From: Paragyromitra xinjiangensis
Taxonomy: Eukaryota > Ascomycota > Pezizomycetes > Pezizales > Discinaceae
Direction: 5' to 3'
Assembly: GCA_038503065.1 (NCBI GenBank)
Contig: JBCAMK010000004.1
Span: forward strand, 509,001-573,000
DNA length: 64,000 nt
This document shows positions 1 through 11,893 of the stretch, in pieces; position 1 is the stretch's first letter; every line of letters starts with the position of its first letter. Both the position numbers and the translations under genes were made by a program. The notes below the pieces were generated by a model, which was given only the letters and a program-made list of their open reading frames with translations, searched no databases and was not told the origin of the DNA.

Positions 1-3000
1 GACACGCTGTTGCGATGGTTGTGTTGGAGTTGAGCCGCGTTGGGACTGCAACCAATCGGCGTGAGGGAAAGATGAAACCCTTCATCGGAGATCACTCGGA
101 ATGCGGAGACTTTATGCTGTGGGGGTGGTTAGAGTATCAAAGTATTGGGGACATATTTTGGATTGATTTTGTCGAGGAAATTGAGTAGGTTCAGCTATCT
201 CAGTCTCGCAGGGTTGAAAGTGACCGTCTACCAACAGATAATTGAGATAGGTATCAGAGGAATTGGGAAAACGTCCGGAGAATCGGAGGGCGAATAAAAC
301 CTCAATATGTCATCTCACATTCACTATTCTGCGTTTTCTCTGAGAAATCAACAATTTTCTCTTGTCCGAGATTCCAACCCTAACCCTCTTGTGCTGTCCA
401 AGAATGGTTTAGTGACGAAGTACATGAGACACCAATCGCAAATCATCAAGTACGTCTACTCCCCCCAAGGTAGTCGGACGAAATCAAGTACCCAGAACCT
501 GTAACTCTATTCGCGAATATGAGAGTGGGAAGTCTAATCATGATCAAGAGCTCGAGAAGCAAACATATCAGCATATGAGAACCTGTAGAGTCACATCGCA
601 GGTGAATCTTCAATCTCATCTTACCCTCCTATAAAATTAGCTCGATAAACCCTTAAAAAAATCATTCCCAAGCACACAGAATAAAGCCATTCGACAAACT
701 CTAGGGAAGGATCGAAAGACTCGCGTTCCACTTATAAGTCTACCAGTGAGGGGCAAGCCCCCATACGATGCTGCGTCAGGCTGGAGGGTATTCACAGTGC
801 CAATGGCTGATCTAACCTCACGATACAGCTTTCTCCACTCGAGTCCTTGGCGATTTCAATAAAATTGCCGAATTTCTATTCGGAGTTTCCATATGCGCCG
901 GGTCGGTTATTCCATTTGAGCGGCGATTAGAGAATACTTTTGCCGTGGGTTTTTCTTGCAAAGGTAGTTTCCTAGCTTAGCTACTATCAACCAGAGAATC
1001 CCAACTTCTCGGACTCCATTACCTTAGCAGAGAGCTGGATGGTTCCTTTTACCTCATTTCAGCTGAATTGGAAGACGGTATTCAAAATTGACATCCCCAA
1101 GCCCACCCTAGATTCGTAAGGGGTTTTTGTCCTATGAGAAGCGCTATCCCATTTCGATTACTTCATCTAGGCATCACGGACTTAGGGTAAAGTCTATGCG
1201 CGATCCTGACTGTTAGTCGAGGATACTATCGCTAATCAACTCAAGGTAGCCTTGACAAGCCCTACTGCACGAGCAAGAGGGCTCTTTCCCGCTAGGCAGC
1301 GGCGATGGTCTGCCTGCCACCGTCAATTTGCTGAAGTAGGCTAGGGGCCCAAGCGAAAGAATACCGAAACCGGAGGATGATGTTTTGAACTTTTATAGAA
1401 TTTGTAATTTTAAACGTAATGTAGCGGTAGCTAAATGAAGAGAGGGGTTTAACGGCTTTGTGTTATTGGATGAATTATTCATGCCCTAGAATGGTTTCTT
1501 CTAACATCGCGGCGGCTATGGATGGCCATTTCAACGTGATAAACGATGATTAAGAAAAGTAAGCAAGTCTGGTTGCTATGCGAGTGATTGTTCATGACTA
1601 ACTGTGATAAAATACAAATTTTTTTGTTCTTGGTACGAACTTGCTACTTCTGTTGTCCGCATTACTTATAAACTTCTTCGTTATAGATGGCTTGAGAAAC
1701 TGTGTTAGGGTTTTCGCATGAAAGGATCGTGGAGCAGTTGTATTTTGTTAGGAAAAAGAGGCCCTACATCATCAAAATAGTTGGGTTTCTCGCTGCCCTC
1801 TTCGAAAGTAAGCGAGAAAACAGAGCTGAGAGGAATATTACGACTACCTGGCACTCAGCACTCTTTACACTGAAGACTATTACTGGGTAGTCTAAGATTA
1901 TACAACAGACGACTTCTTGAATACTCATTTGGGTTGTTAAAGTTTACAGGAACGTACATGGTAATCATATGCAAGGTTGGTATAAGTAACACATGGAAAT
2001 CATAACTGTTTTGGTAATTATCACCTGATAAAGATCCTTCAGATTCTAAATTTTATTTATTTGCGTCTAAAGCTACCCTGTTTGATTGCTACGACTTGGT
2101 GACCGTTGTCTTGGATTATTGGTTGGAATTGACTTGGATCAGCCACATTCGCTAAAATTTGACTGGGTATTTTGCTTTAAGAGTACAATGCATATGCAGT
2201 AGCGGGATCTTACAGAAAATCATGTCTCACAAGACGGAGGTGGGATGATATGAGGGGGAAAGTGGAAAGTGGGGTGAGTTGAAAAAAAAAGAGTACTTTA
2301 AGATATTACCGAAAATATAACGAGGTACAGGAGAATAGCGAAATTGGAAGACGATGCTAAAAAAACTAAACTCTAGTATCGCTATTGAAAACACTGCCAA
2401 ACAACTCCTATCCGCCTAGGTCTATGCCTATGATAATTTTTACGGGATTATTTTGAAAGGGAAGTTAGAGGGTCTTATACACGGCTGACTCCTAGATACT
2501 TTGGGAGATTGCGAAGGAGAGGGTATTCTTTGAAATGAGAGGGAGTGGCTTTTAAGAGTTATATTGACGAGATTAGCTAAAAATGTGGGCGGAGGGCTCC
2601 TGTGGTGCGACCCTAAAGCCATAGGGAGGAATAGATAACCTTTCGATTTCGGGATTACTTCTTGCCGCTCAACTATCATTGATACTACTGGAGAGTTCGC
2701 TATCAGCTCACCATTCTTGAGTGAAAATTCACTTACCGTCTCGACAGTTTACAGGGGTTCTGCACGTTGTCGTCTGCCTGTGCTATTTCTTATTACTACC
2801 GGAGCAATTAAAACCATCTTTGGAAATGTGCTTGCGTTCGTGGTATTCTCTCCGGCAACCAAGGCGGCATCTGCGTATCGGATTATTCACATGGCCGTAG
2901 CCTAAAGACCTCTAGGATCATTCTTAAGGGGCCACCCGAATTCAGAATTACGGCATCTAGTGATAGACTGTGACATGGTTAAGATCAAGGAATATGTTGA

Positions 3001-4493
3001 GTAATCTCGGGTTTCACGGGAATCTGCCGGTAGACCGTGCAGTTTGTGTAATATGCCGGCGCTCTTGTGAGATAGTGTTTCAGGCTTGAGTGAATTTTCC
3101 TTTTTAGGTTTTGTAGTTGTGGAAGTTGTGCGTGGCGAGAGTGTATTACTCGGGTCGATCTGAGGGGTATAGATGATAGGTAGTTGATATGCTTTAGACT
3201 AATCGTTGATAATTTGCTGGTATGTCTTGCCTGTGGGTCGAGACCAAGGTATAGGTATGGTGCGGTTAGTTGATGGAGAACTACCGGCATAGTAAATCAA
3301 GGCATACATAGCAGTTGGATTTGTATGAGCTGGGGGGTTGGTAGATTGTGGAGTTCTTTCAATCTGAACTACTATCGCGTGGTATTGATGCTGTAGCAAA
3401 ATATGATAGAATAACAAAGCATGCACAGTGTTTACGTGCTTTACTCCTCGAGAATATCATTGACACGTACACTGTGGCGCACGCCTCCGGAAAATTCATA
3501 CGATGATAGTCCGTGCGTAAAAGGACCGGAAGTAAAACTTGATTCTTTGGGTTTACCATGCTCATGGCCACACAGGGGAGGGCTGGTTGCGTTCGGCAAC
3601 CTGTGTCCACTTAAGAGTTGCCTAGCCAAGGACAAGGTTGTGCATTTGTCTACCCTCAGGTTTGTGCAAGATCGTAACTAGATGATCGTCTCGAGTGACA
3701 GCTGCCGGCAATCGCCTTAGCCCTTTAGAAATAGTTCTTAATGACGGGAAGTGTTTCATCATAGATAAACGTGTCTCTTCTTGTTAATTGACGTACCTGC
3801 CAACGGAAGACATGAGCTGATGGCTGAGCTGTCCGGCCAAGTTTGTCTCTTCTCGCCCAAAAAGAAAAAAAAAGTTGTCGTCCTATTCCCAAACTGCCGG
3901 CGGTGCGAGACCTGAGTACCTACCCGTACAGTTAAAATTCAAGCGCCTTTCATCGGGGAATTTGAAACAGTGGCTGTCTTAGAATGATGCCAGCGCAAGA
4001 ACAGCATCTAGGAAGTATCACTGACTTAGATTCCTTGTCTTACTCTTCTGTCTTTGATCCAAGCCACCATTAACCAGAATTTCTTTTTGGCGGTTGAGGA
4101 ATGTCTTGAAGGCTGTTGAGTTTAGCCCACAGAATCTTCTCAGCCAAGGATGTCTCCAAAAACGGACTAGGATTGTGGAGGAAGTTGCTGGGAAGTTGCG
4201 AAAAAAAACCAGAGGTTATAGGAGTTTGGGTGTTTACTGAAACAAAGTGGTGTGGCAGTGCTCTCAGCGTTTCAGTTTCAAGATGTCTTGAAAGGCTGCA
4301 TGGCGTATTTTGTATCCCGTATGCGTATATGAGGGACTGTGGTCAACGCGTATAGTAGGCCGGGTAACAAAATTCAGCACGAACAAGGGCCTTGTGTCAC
4401 TTGGCATAACGCGTCTTCCCCACAATATCATTACCCCAAGATTCGCCATTTTATATACAACATCTAATTTCCGATCACTAACCCTATAATAAC
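1..4493. other. Region without a convincing gene
   Basis: I see no ORF here with protein-like composition, a recognisable motif or coherent splice signals. The longest frames (about 100 codons on the minus strand around 2985-3426) overlap each other in different frames and match nothing I know. The text is moderately AT-rich, with no strong tandem repeat. It may be decayed transposon sequence, but no transposase or reverse transcriptase motif is readable. Confidence 0.5.
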
Positions 4494-5203
4494 ATGGCAA
4501 ACCCAAATGCTCACCCCGGCACAGGGCCCCTCACACCTTCTGAAGTCGCCTTTCTCTGTGAATCCCAATCTATAACCATCATTCCCCGCCAGCGTCTCGA
4601 CCGTCTCGATTTCATCGCTGTTCGTATTATCCTTTCTCTTTCAGAAATCTTGACTAACACACCCAGGGATCTTTACCACCCTTCCATCCTCCTCAACGAG
4701 CTACGGTCCCTCTTTGGCTTGCACTCCTCCTGAAGCGACAGCGACGTTGTAATATTGTCCCACCAGCATGGCTAACAACTGCTCACCTTGAAGAGGTCCT
4801 CATGGCCGAAACCGAAGACCCTAAATTCTCCCCTAACCTCCCTTTTCGTTGGCTCGAGACTGCAGAGATGCTGCTAGACGCATGTCCAGATGATCTCTCA
4901 TCAGGCGACGTAGGTGGGGGAAGCCAAGATCTGCGGGTGTTATTACGGAGTCTGCGAGAGATACGGCAGACAAAAGCGAGAGAAGGATTGAAGAGCTTGC
5001 AGTCGACGTATTTGCATATGAATAATCTTGGGTTGTTGGAAATTACGGAACTGAGAGGGTTCGCGAAGGGGGTTATGGATAATTTGAGGAAGATCGAGTC
5101 GTCGAGGGAGGAGACGAGAAGAAATAGAGAAGAGGAGGAAAATGAAGCTGGAGGGAGATATAGAGGGAACACAGGTGTGGAGATGGATGAAGATGAAGAT
5201 TAA
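4494..5203 (+). CDS. psf2: DNA replication complex GINS subunit Psf2 (two exons)
   Basis: Psf2 is one of four GINS subunits; GINS joins Mcm2-7 and Cdc45 to form the replicative helicase in the nucleus. The model has exon 1 at 4494-4619, a 47-nt intron at 4620-4666 (branch-like GACTAAC, acceptor CCCAG) and exon 2 at 4667-5203, giving 220 residues, close to the family size. Exon 1 carries the conserved N-terminus (LTPSEVAFLCE at about 13-23, then an ITIIPRQRLD segment). Splicing restores GSLPPFHPPQ and VPLWLALLLKRQRRC (about 43-69) followed by NIVPPAWL, all typical of Psf2. The C-terminal half has the YLHMNNLGLLEITELR helix (about 157-172) and an acidic tail. Without splicing, the first frame stops early at 4731-4733. 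The donor GTTCGT is not ideal; GTATTA four bases downstream is an alternative but breaks the frame. Family assignment is from recognised motifs. Confidence 0.88.
4620..4666 (+). other. Intron of psf2
   Basis: This is a 47-nt phase-0 intron with donor GTTCGT, a GACTAAC branch-like site and acceptor CCCAG. Removing it joins the N-terminal helix to the conserved PLWLALLLK block in one frame. Confidence 0.75.
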
Positions 5204-5791
5204 TTTTGATGGCTTGAGAAGTTTGTTTTAATGGCGTTGGGTGCTACTTGTATAAAGCGTCTCGAATTGGCGATCCATGTTTATCTACTTACAAACTCAT
5301 AACCACCATATAAAGGGATCCTTCTCTACTCTTTCTAGATATATCATCCTTGTGCCATATATCTATACGGAACTTTAACAATGGCATAAGTATATAAACT
5401 CCATTCGTAAATGGATAGGCCTAATAACATCAACCACTTAATGGAAATAAAATTGATTCGGCTCAATCCAAAACGATATCCTGTAATACATGACCGGAAG
5501 TCAATTTATTTAATCTCATTAAACCATGCGCAAAAATAGTCATGCAAACCATTTCTCCTAAACGTACTTAATAAAAATACCGCTAAGCGACAAATGAAGT
5601 TTAAGAAAAAGACGCTTATAATCGTGAATTTCGCAGTGCCTTCCGATCTATCGTCTCTCATATCATATCTGATTATCACCCTAGGTATACGGCAAGCTAT
5701 TCACGCCACCAGTCATCGAGTCTAGCTAAAGATGCCTGAGGTTAATTTATTTTCGTATCCCTTTCTTCCACACCTAGTCTCATCTCTAGTC

Positions 5792-6073
5792 TTACTGCGT
5801 ACTAGGATTTAGTTCATGATTGTGAGGCACAGTATACTCAAGTCGTGCTAGTGCAGCTCGTGCGGTATCTCTCAACAAGAGCTTATAACCCTCGCTGTCC
5901 TGGTATTCCAAGTAACTTCGGCCAGAACTCAATTGTTCAGAATCAACCGTATTTCCAGATGACGCCACCGGCCGCTCAGCTCGATCATTTCCTGGTGTTT
6001 CCCCTCCTCTATCTTGCACTTGTGGCTCTGGGGTTGGTGGATTTTTAGGGAGTTTATGGTAGTTAGTGGTCAT
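5792..6073 (-). CDS. Possible small protein of 93 residues, unknown
   Basis: This ATG-initiated frame is hydrophilic and fairly balanced in composition (rich in Pro, Asn, Glu and Arg), with a short helical-looking C-terminal half (LLLRDTARAALARLEY). It converges on psf2, about 590 bp away. No motif is recognised and no introns are evident. Composition is the only argument for coding, so it may be a chance ORF or the remnant of a longer gene. Confidence 0.25.
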   Translation of the reverse strand: MTTNYHKLPKNPPTPEPQVQDRGGETPGNDRAERPVASSGNTVDSEQLSSGRSYLEYQDSEGYKLLLRDTARAALARLEYTVPHNHELNPSTQ

Positions 6074-9000
6074 TTATTCGCTATTGGGAAAAGACTGGTT
6101 CTATGCTAGGTTAGCGAAGATAATGAAATTTGCGGATGGGAAATCTGAGCAGTTCTGGCTTTCATTTACCTGCTAGAGAATAATCACTTAGAAATATCTA
6201 TAGGTAAATCAAAACTGATATATCCCCTCAAGTGCTCACGGGTGTTAACGTTTGTATTAACCTAGTTACCCTAGATCAAGACTAGGATTAATACTGAAAG
6301 AATATGGGTATGATATTCGAAAGCTGTCGCGAAAAGGTTGCAAAAGTGGTGTAATTTAGGTGACACGGTGAGGTATTTCTGAGGAAGCGAAAAGATTGAT
6401 TTTATTTCTGCAGTAAATACCAACCCACCAAGAGCTCGAGTCCCTTTTCTATTACTTCTCTATTCTATGCTCCAACTACAATCCAACTGCTATCGTGTTA
6501 CTATTCTCGGAACTAGAGAGTACGGAGACCAGCTTTCTATGATCTACAAGACGATCAGCTGCGACCGGGGAAAGGATACTGAACCCTTACCTTTGGTCGG
6601 GGATGAATCCACATCGCGACATCTGAGACTAATAGGGTAGATCATCTCATATTCGACTTTCCATTCAAGGGCCCGGGAGTGAGTACAGAATGATTGAGAA
6701 ACTCAAACTGAAGTCCCATAGCCCGTTAATCTTTGCGATGGATAGAATTCAAAAAATTAACCTTGAGGTTGGAATGATCTTGCCGAGTGATCTCACATGA
6801 ATATAGTACCACGCTCCATGAATGGCCGCCAGTCGTACTACAATTATCTCGCATCCTTAACTAAGTCGCCTGATCCACGTCAGCGAATGCGATGCTCAAC
6901 CTGTGTCTGCGATTGCAACAAATAGCGATACCCGTGCGAGGTTTCTTCAGCCTCCAACAGACTAAAACTCCAGCTGCCACTCTAATAACCTTTGGGCTAT
7001 GCCTAGTAAATGATATGTCCATAGAAAGCAATATATCGATCCCCGAACCGCTTCACGGAATCAACTTCACGCAGTTTTCTAGAGCCTACAAATGAGATTA
7101 CATTCAAATTTATGTTAAACATGGCGTCAGTCCATGGCATTTAGTGACTGGATTTGAAACCCCCACTCACACAATACCGCCTTGAAGATTTCCTGAGCTT
7201 AACTCAATAAGATCAAGATGGATGTGAAGAGCCCCGACACTATCAATCCCTGAATATCGATTACCCCCTGCATCCACTCAGCGAATATCGACACTCCAGG
7301 CATATCGAAAACAAACCCCCGTCCCGAAATACAGCGCGAATACTAGTGTTTAAACCTCCGCTGGGAAAATGCGCCATCTCATCTGGATACCTCAAGTCTG
7401 GAGGCCTTCGACCGAAACGACGTGTGCATTGGTGAATGCCATCTGCCAGAAGAGTTAGAAATAGACCTCATGGGGACACAACCATAATGTGAACTACCGT
7501 TTATCAAACACCTGAAATAATACGCGCTACCCATGGTAAATTCTGGCAGTGAATATTCTATCACTGAGATTCCCTTAGGTTGAACACGCCAATTTTAATC
7601 ATATCAATCACTACGGTTGATCTGGTTGAACCCAATAGGCTACCCCGACCACCGAACCACTTCAGGCACCTGCCGTTGAATGCCCTTACAGAAATACTGT
7701 CGATAAGTAGATCGCCTTCTTTGCACCGAATGATGGTCTGCGCCTATGCGGTGTCTCTAGCCCTACGGTAAAGGTAATATTGAGCCATATTCGACTTGTC
7801 CTCACTGGCTCCATGTCTCCGGCGAAGTCTCTAGGTTTAATTAAATGCCCCGATTCTTGGTGAGCATTATTCCAAATGTGGCGACTGTGAGATAAAACGC
7901 CCATGCCGAAATCCCATGACACATCCAGCCAACCAATATGACGGATGACCAAATAGGGAAATTGGATAGTAAGCTCATTTCATATGCTGCCAACCTAGAG
8001 TAGATGCTTCCTTAAAACAAACTTCGTATTAGACACAACCCAAGACCTTGATCGAGAACCCTAACTCACCTATATTGTTCTAAACGAGCCCCAGACTGTG
8101 AACCCATAAGCATACCACCCTTCAATAGTTGTATATGTGAATTCTAATTTTGAAGAACATTGAATGTCCCATGTCTTCTCGCATTTTAAACCTCAGCTCT
8201 CCAACACGCTAACCTCGCACAAGTCCTAGGGGCCAAAATCCCGAGCTTCAACTTCCATGAAGACAATACTTCGGGTATGACTCCTTCAGGTAACTGAATA
8301 AAGAGGTCGCTTTACAGAAATGCGAAGTTTAAGTATTTTTTGTTGCCGTGTTCCCGCGAGCTTCTTATCCATCCAGTACGGACAAATAATGCCTGCCGCC
8401 AGCCCTGATCGTAAGTGCTGCACCAATACTATTCCCACTAAGCGAATGCCAAGATTATCTTTCAGTCCACGCATAAGAAAGCCAATCTACTGCAAATGAT
8501 GTGCAGCTTTATCGAGTATTTTCTGAATTGAACCAAGGTACTCTAGCCTACCACCTAGCAACCTAAAACCATGAATGAAGATCAACCCCTGAGTGCACTC
8601 GCTTTGTCCAGTCCATATATTTCTGTTAGGCTTTGCATGACATCTCGGTTGAACCCATCAAGTTTGTCCCATCGGTAAGATCATGTCGCCTGCTCAGACT
8701 TTGCCCCTCACAAATCACCTCAGTCATCCACCAATCCTCCGATCTCCTTAGGCAACACGCGCCCTCTCGTTGTTGATAAAGAATGCGCACGAGTTTGGAG
8801 ATGAGTCCTTTAAAGTGCGAGAGTATCACTATGCACGGAAACGACGCTTGCTAAGAAAAGTTCGACTGATGTCCGTTCTCGGCCCCTAGCTTCCGAAGAT
8901 AGAATCCATAGCTGTCAGAAACTTGTAGATAATAATCCCTGGTAGTGACTCGATTGGAAACGATTCGCTCCAGTGGCCAGCCAGCATCTCGGCTCGGGGA

Positions 9001-10750
9001 AAATGAGCAGTACTTCGACGCCGGGAGTATCTGAATACCTTTAAACGGCCTCATCCGGTGTCTCTTGAAGAATAAAACCGAAGGCCATTGTAGGATCAGA
9101 CGAACGATTCACCCGCCGAGGCCGCCATACCCCTCCTAGCCATGCGACTCCATGTACTATTTCTGTATCGGAATAGTAAACTTCATAGCAAACAAACTTC
9201 AAACAATGCCCCGCCTCCATGGCGCCACAGTCACCACGTCGAGGTTTAATCGTGAATATTGAGCCAAGAAAAGTGTAAGTGACTGAACCTCACGAGTTTT
9301 CCGGAAAGAGCGAGAACGCCTCAAAAGAATGAATAGAGATCTTATCGCTGCTGATAAAGATGCAACATTTCTGCTTTGATCGGTGGCTAACGTATTAGAG
9401 ATAGGATGAGACTTGATGCAGACATACGTCCGTCAATAATTAGCTTTGTCAATAAGCCTTCCATTTCATGGGAAGGATACAGAGGAACCGCTAGAAGTTG
9501 AATTTCTATTAACTCAATCAAGAACAGGAGTAAAGGGGACAAATAGTGGCTGGAGTAAATATGGTGTCATATAGTTCCATGAATTTCTGCAGAACGTGCC
9601 GGCTAGTCATATTCTCCGAACCAATATCCGCCATCTTCCCATCGTCGACCATAGTCGTGTAGAATTGCTGCCAACTCAATAGGCTATACCATCCAGATCG
9701 CAGGATGAGAAAACACATATCTGCAGGAAATGTACCCCCTCTGCGATGTCCCGTTGTTAAGATTAATGACGTAGCATTCTCTGGGGGTTTGTGATTAGTG
9801 GGTTATCGTCTAGCACCATTTAAACAGCCCACCTATAGACATTAGCTGTGAAGTGATGAGAGATGGGGTACATACCGTGTCCACTTGGGAAATGTCTCGG
9901 CCCGGTTTTGTAGAATGTCATCTCAACAAGGTCTAGCTGTCAAGTAACTGAAGTCGATAGTAATCACTAGCGAACTAATAGCCTAGTATTCTGAATATAC
10001 CAATGGTCTGAGTATTTCGGTTGTAAGGTATCTTTATCTTACGATATACCTGGTATCTCATGTGCATAGCAGAAAAACGTGTCGGTAGTTTGAATATACT
10101 AGTCGTGAGATCCTCGCCAGTATCCTCATCTAATGATAAGATTGACACACCACATAGGTAGTAAACAGATAGGTTGATAATCTGAATGTCTTGGTCATGA
10201 GGCTTCCGCGGGTACCTTTATCCAAATGGCACCTGCTTTGATAGGAATATGTCCATTCTATCTCTTTAATACCACTTCCGCTGAGTAGAACATGTTAAGA
10301 TTGTGTTCATCGGATAGACGAATGCCCATTGCTCGTGCGAGGTGTCGTAGACTTGTGCTAATGCCATGGTAGACAGCTGTCGGGGTTCATAGCGGTTGTG
10401 TAATGCCTTTGAGCTTCAACTTGGATATTGAAGAGGATAGTTATACGTTGATTTATGGTGAATGTCACATGAGGGGTGAGGTTTTAGATTGTAGGTTGAT
10501 GGATTTGGTGTTTGTGAAATTGAATGAGTGATTGTGAGTGAACAGTGAATGGATGATACGTGTAGTTGTGGCGGAGAATGGAGAGGAGGAGAGATGGAGA
10601 GACGTTTAATGGCAGAGCGAACAAACAGCGCAACCGTCCAATCACAGGAGAGTCCAGACCCCTCCACCACGCTCTAGACAGAACCACCACAACCTCACCC
10701 CCACCCCCCATCTATCTACAGAAATATCCCTCACACGAGTGACACACCAT

Positions 10751-10809
10751 GACCTGCACAAGCATTCCAAAAGCGACCATGCAGGTCGACCGTTGTTTAG
10801 TAAACAACG
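10751..10809. repeat. Two nested inverted repeats
   Basis: GACCTGCA (10751-10758) is repeated as TGCAGGTC (10780-10787), 21 bp apart. Immediately after comes CGTTGTTTA-G-TAAACAACG (10791-10809), a perfect 9-bp-arm palindrome with a one-base centre. Just downstream TGCAGTTTTAA occurs twice (near 10817 and 10830). The cluster lies about 1.1 kb upstream of the AT-hook gene. Confidence 0.7.
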
Positions 10810-11143
10810 ACACATTATGCAGTTTTAATGTGCAGTTTTAAAGTGCAAGAGTCCATGGAGGACCGGTAAAGTCTAGAACGGTCTACACTGTAGAGGATTC
10901 TAGTTTGGCCGGATTTGGTATTTCTACCGCGTTTGGGAAGATGTAAATGCACTGCGTGGAGCAGACCAATTCAGTCTAGAGGATGGTCTTGTAGGATGGG
11001 GGGCTGAAGAGTGGCCAGTGGTCTGGACTGCTTGGCGGATCGTGGCTGGCTTGGCATTCAGACGAGCGAGATGGAGGAGAGTCGAGGGAGGGTTTAGAGG
11101 GGAGGAAGACAGAGTCATCTAGAGTCAGGTAGGGGTGGGAGTG

Positions 11144-11190
11144 TTTTTCTTCTCCTCTCCCCTCCTCTCCCCTCTCCCCTCCTCTCCATC
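11144..11190 (+). promoter_or_regulatory. Pyrimidine-rich tract upstream of the AT-hook gene
   Basis: This is an almost uninterrupted run of C and T on the plus strand (repeats of CTCCCCTC type). Such CT tracts are common near fungal transcription starts. Assignment to the gene starting at 11894 is inferred from position only. Confidence 0.4.
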
Positions 11191-11893
11191 TCCGTGTTCA
11201 GCTCTGTGGCTACACTGCTTCGTACAGGTTCGTGATAGTCATCAGCGGCATCACCGACTGAACCATATCCAGTCACTGTTCTATTATAATAATATTATGA
11301 CCAGAGATTATAGTATTAACTCTGACACATCTCTCCGGCCCAGCCAGTTCTGCGAATAAAGCCCCTACTCTGGTGGAGAGAAGTGGAGATCCGTCACCGG
11401 TTGAGGATCCAAAGCTGCGAATTAGGGTTCGGGCAGGATCTGAAAAGAAGAGCAATTCTCAACAATGAATAGAAAATCTTCATCTCTGTCCAAAGGCTTC
11501 TGTAACTATTCACAATTCCATCTCTATCCATCTCATCCCAATTCCTCCCCATCTAATACATTTCGTCCTTGGCGGGGTGTCTTGCCCTTACCCTCAAAAC
11601 TTCTCTTCGCTTTTATCTTCCTGAGTCTCTGAATCGGAATCTCTGAATAGACAATCCGACGGAATACGACAGAATACCGACACTCCCATTCACCGCCTAT
11701 CGATCTCTCAATCAGACCTCTCTTCTCTTAGAATCTATCTCTACCTCGTCCCTCCTCCTCCAGGTCTGCACCCGTTTGCATGACCCCCCACTAAACCGTC
11801 TGACGCGACACCGCTCCTCCTCCTCCACCACCCACCACCTCCTCAACCACCCCTCCACCCTCCACCCCCGTCTACCCCCGTCTACCCCCGCGC

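Larger units (their letters stand above)
5204..11893. other. Intergenic region, largely without genes
   Basis: Apart from one doubtful minus-strand ORF (5792-6073) and a palindrome cluster (10751-10809), I see nothing supportable over the first 5.5 kb. From about 11.1 kb on, pyrimidine-rich tracts appear (11144-11190 and 11800-11890). They resemble promoter and leader sequence of filamentous fungi and probably belong to the AT-hook gene that follows. There is also an AT-only stretch around 11281-11298. Confidence 0.5.
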
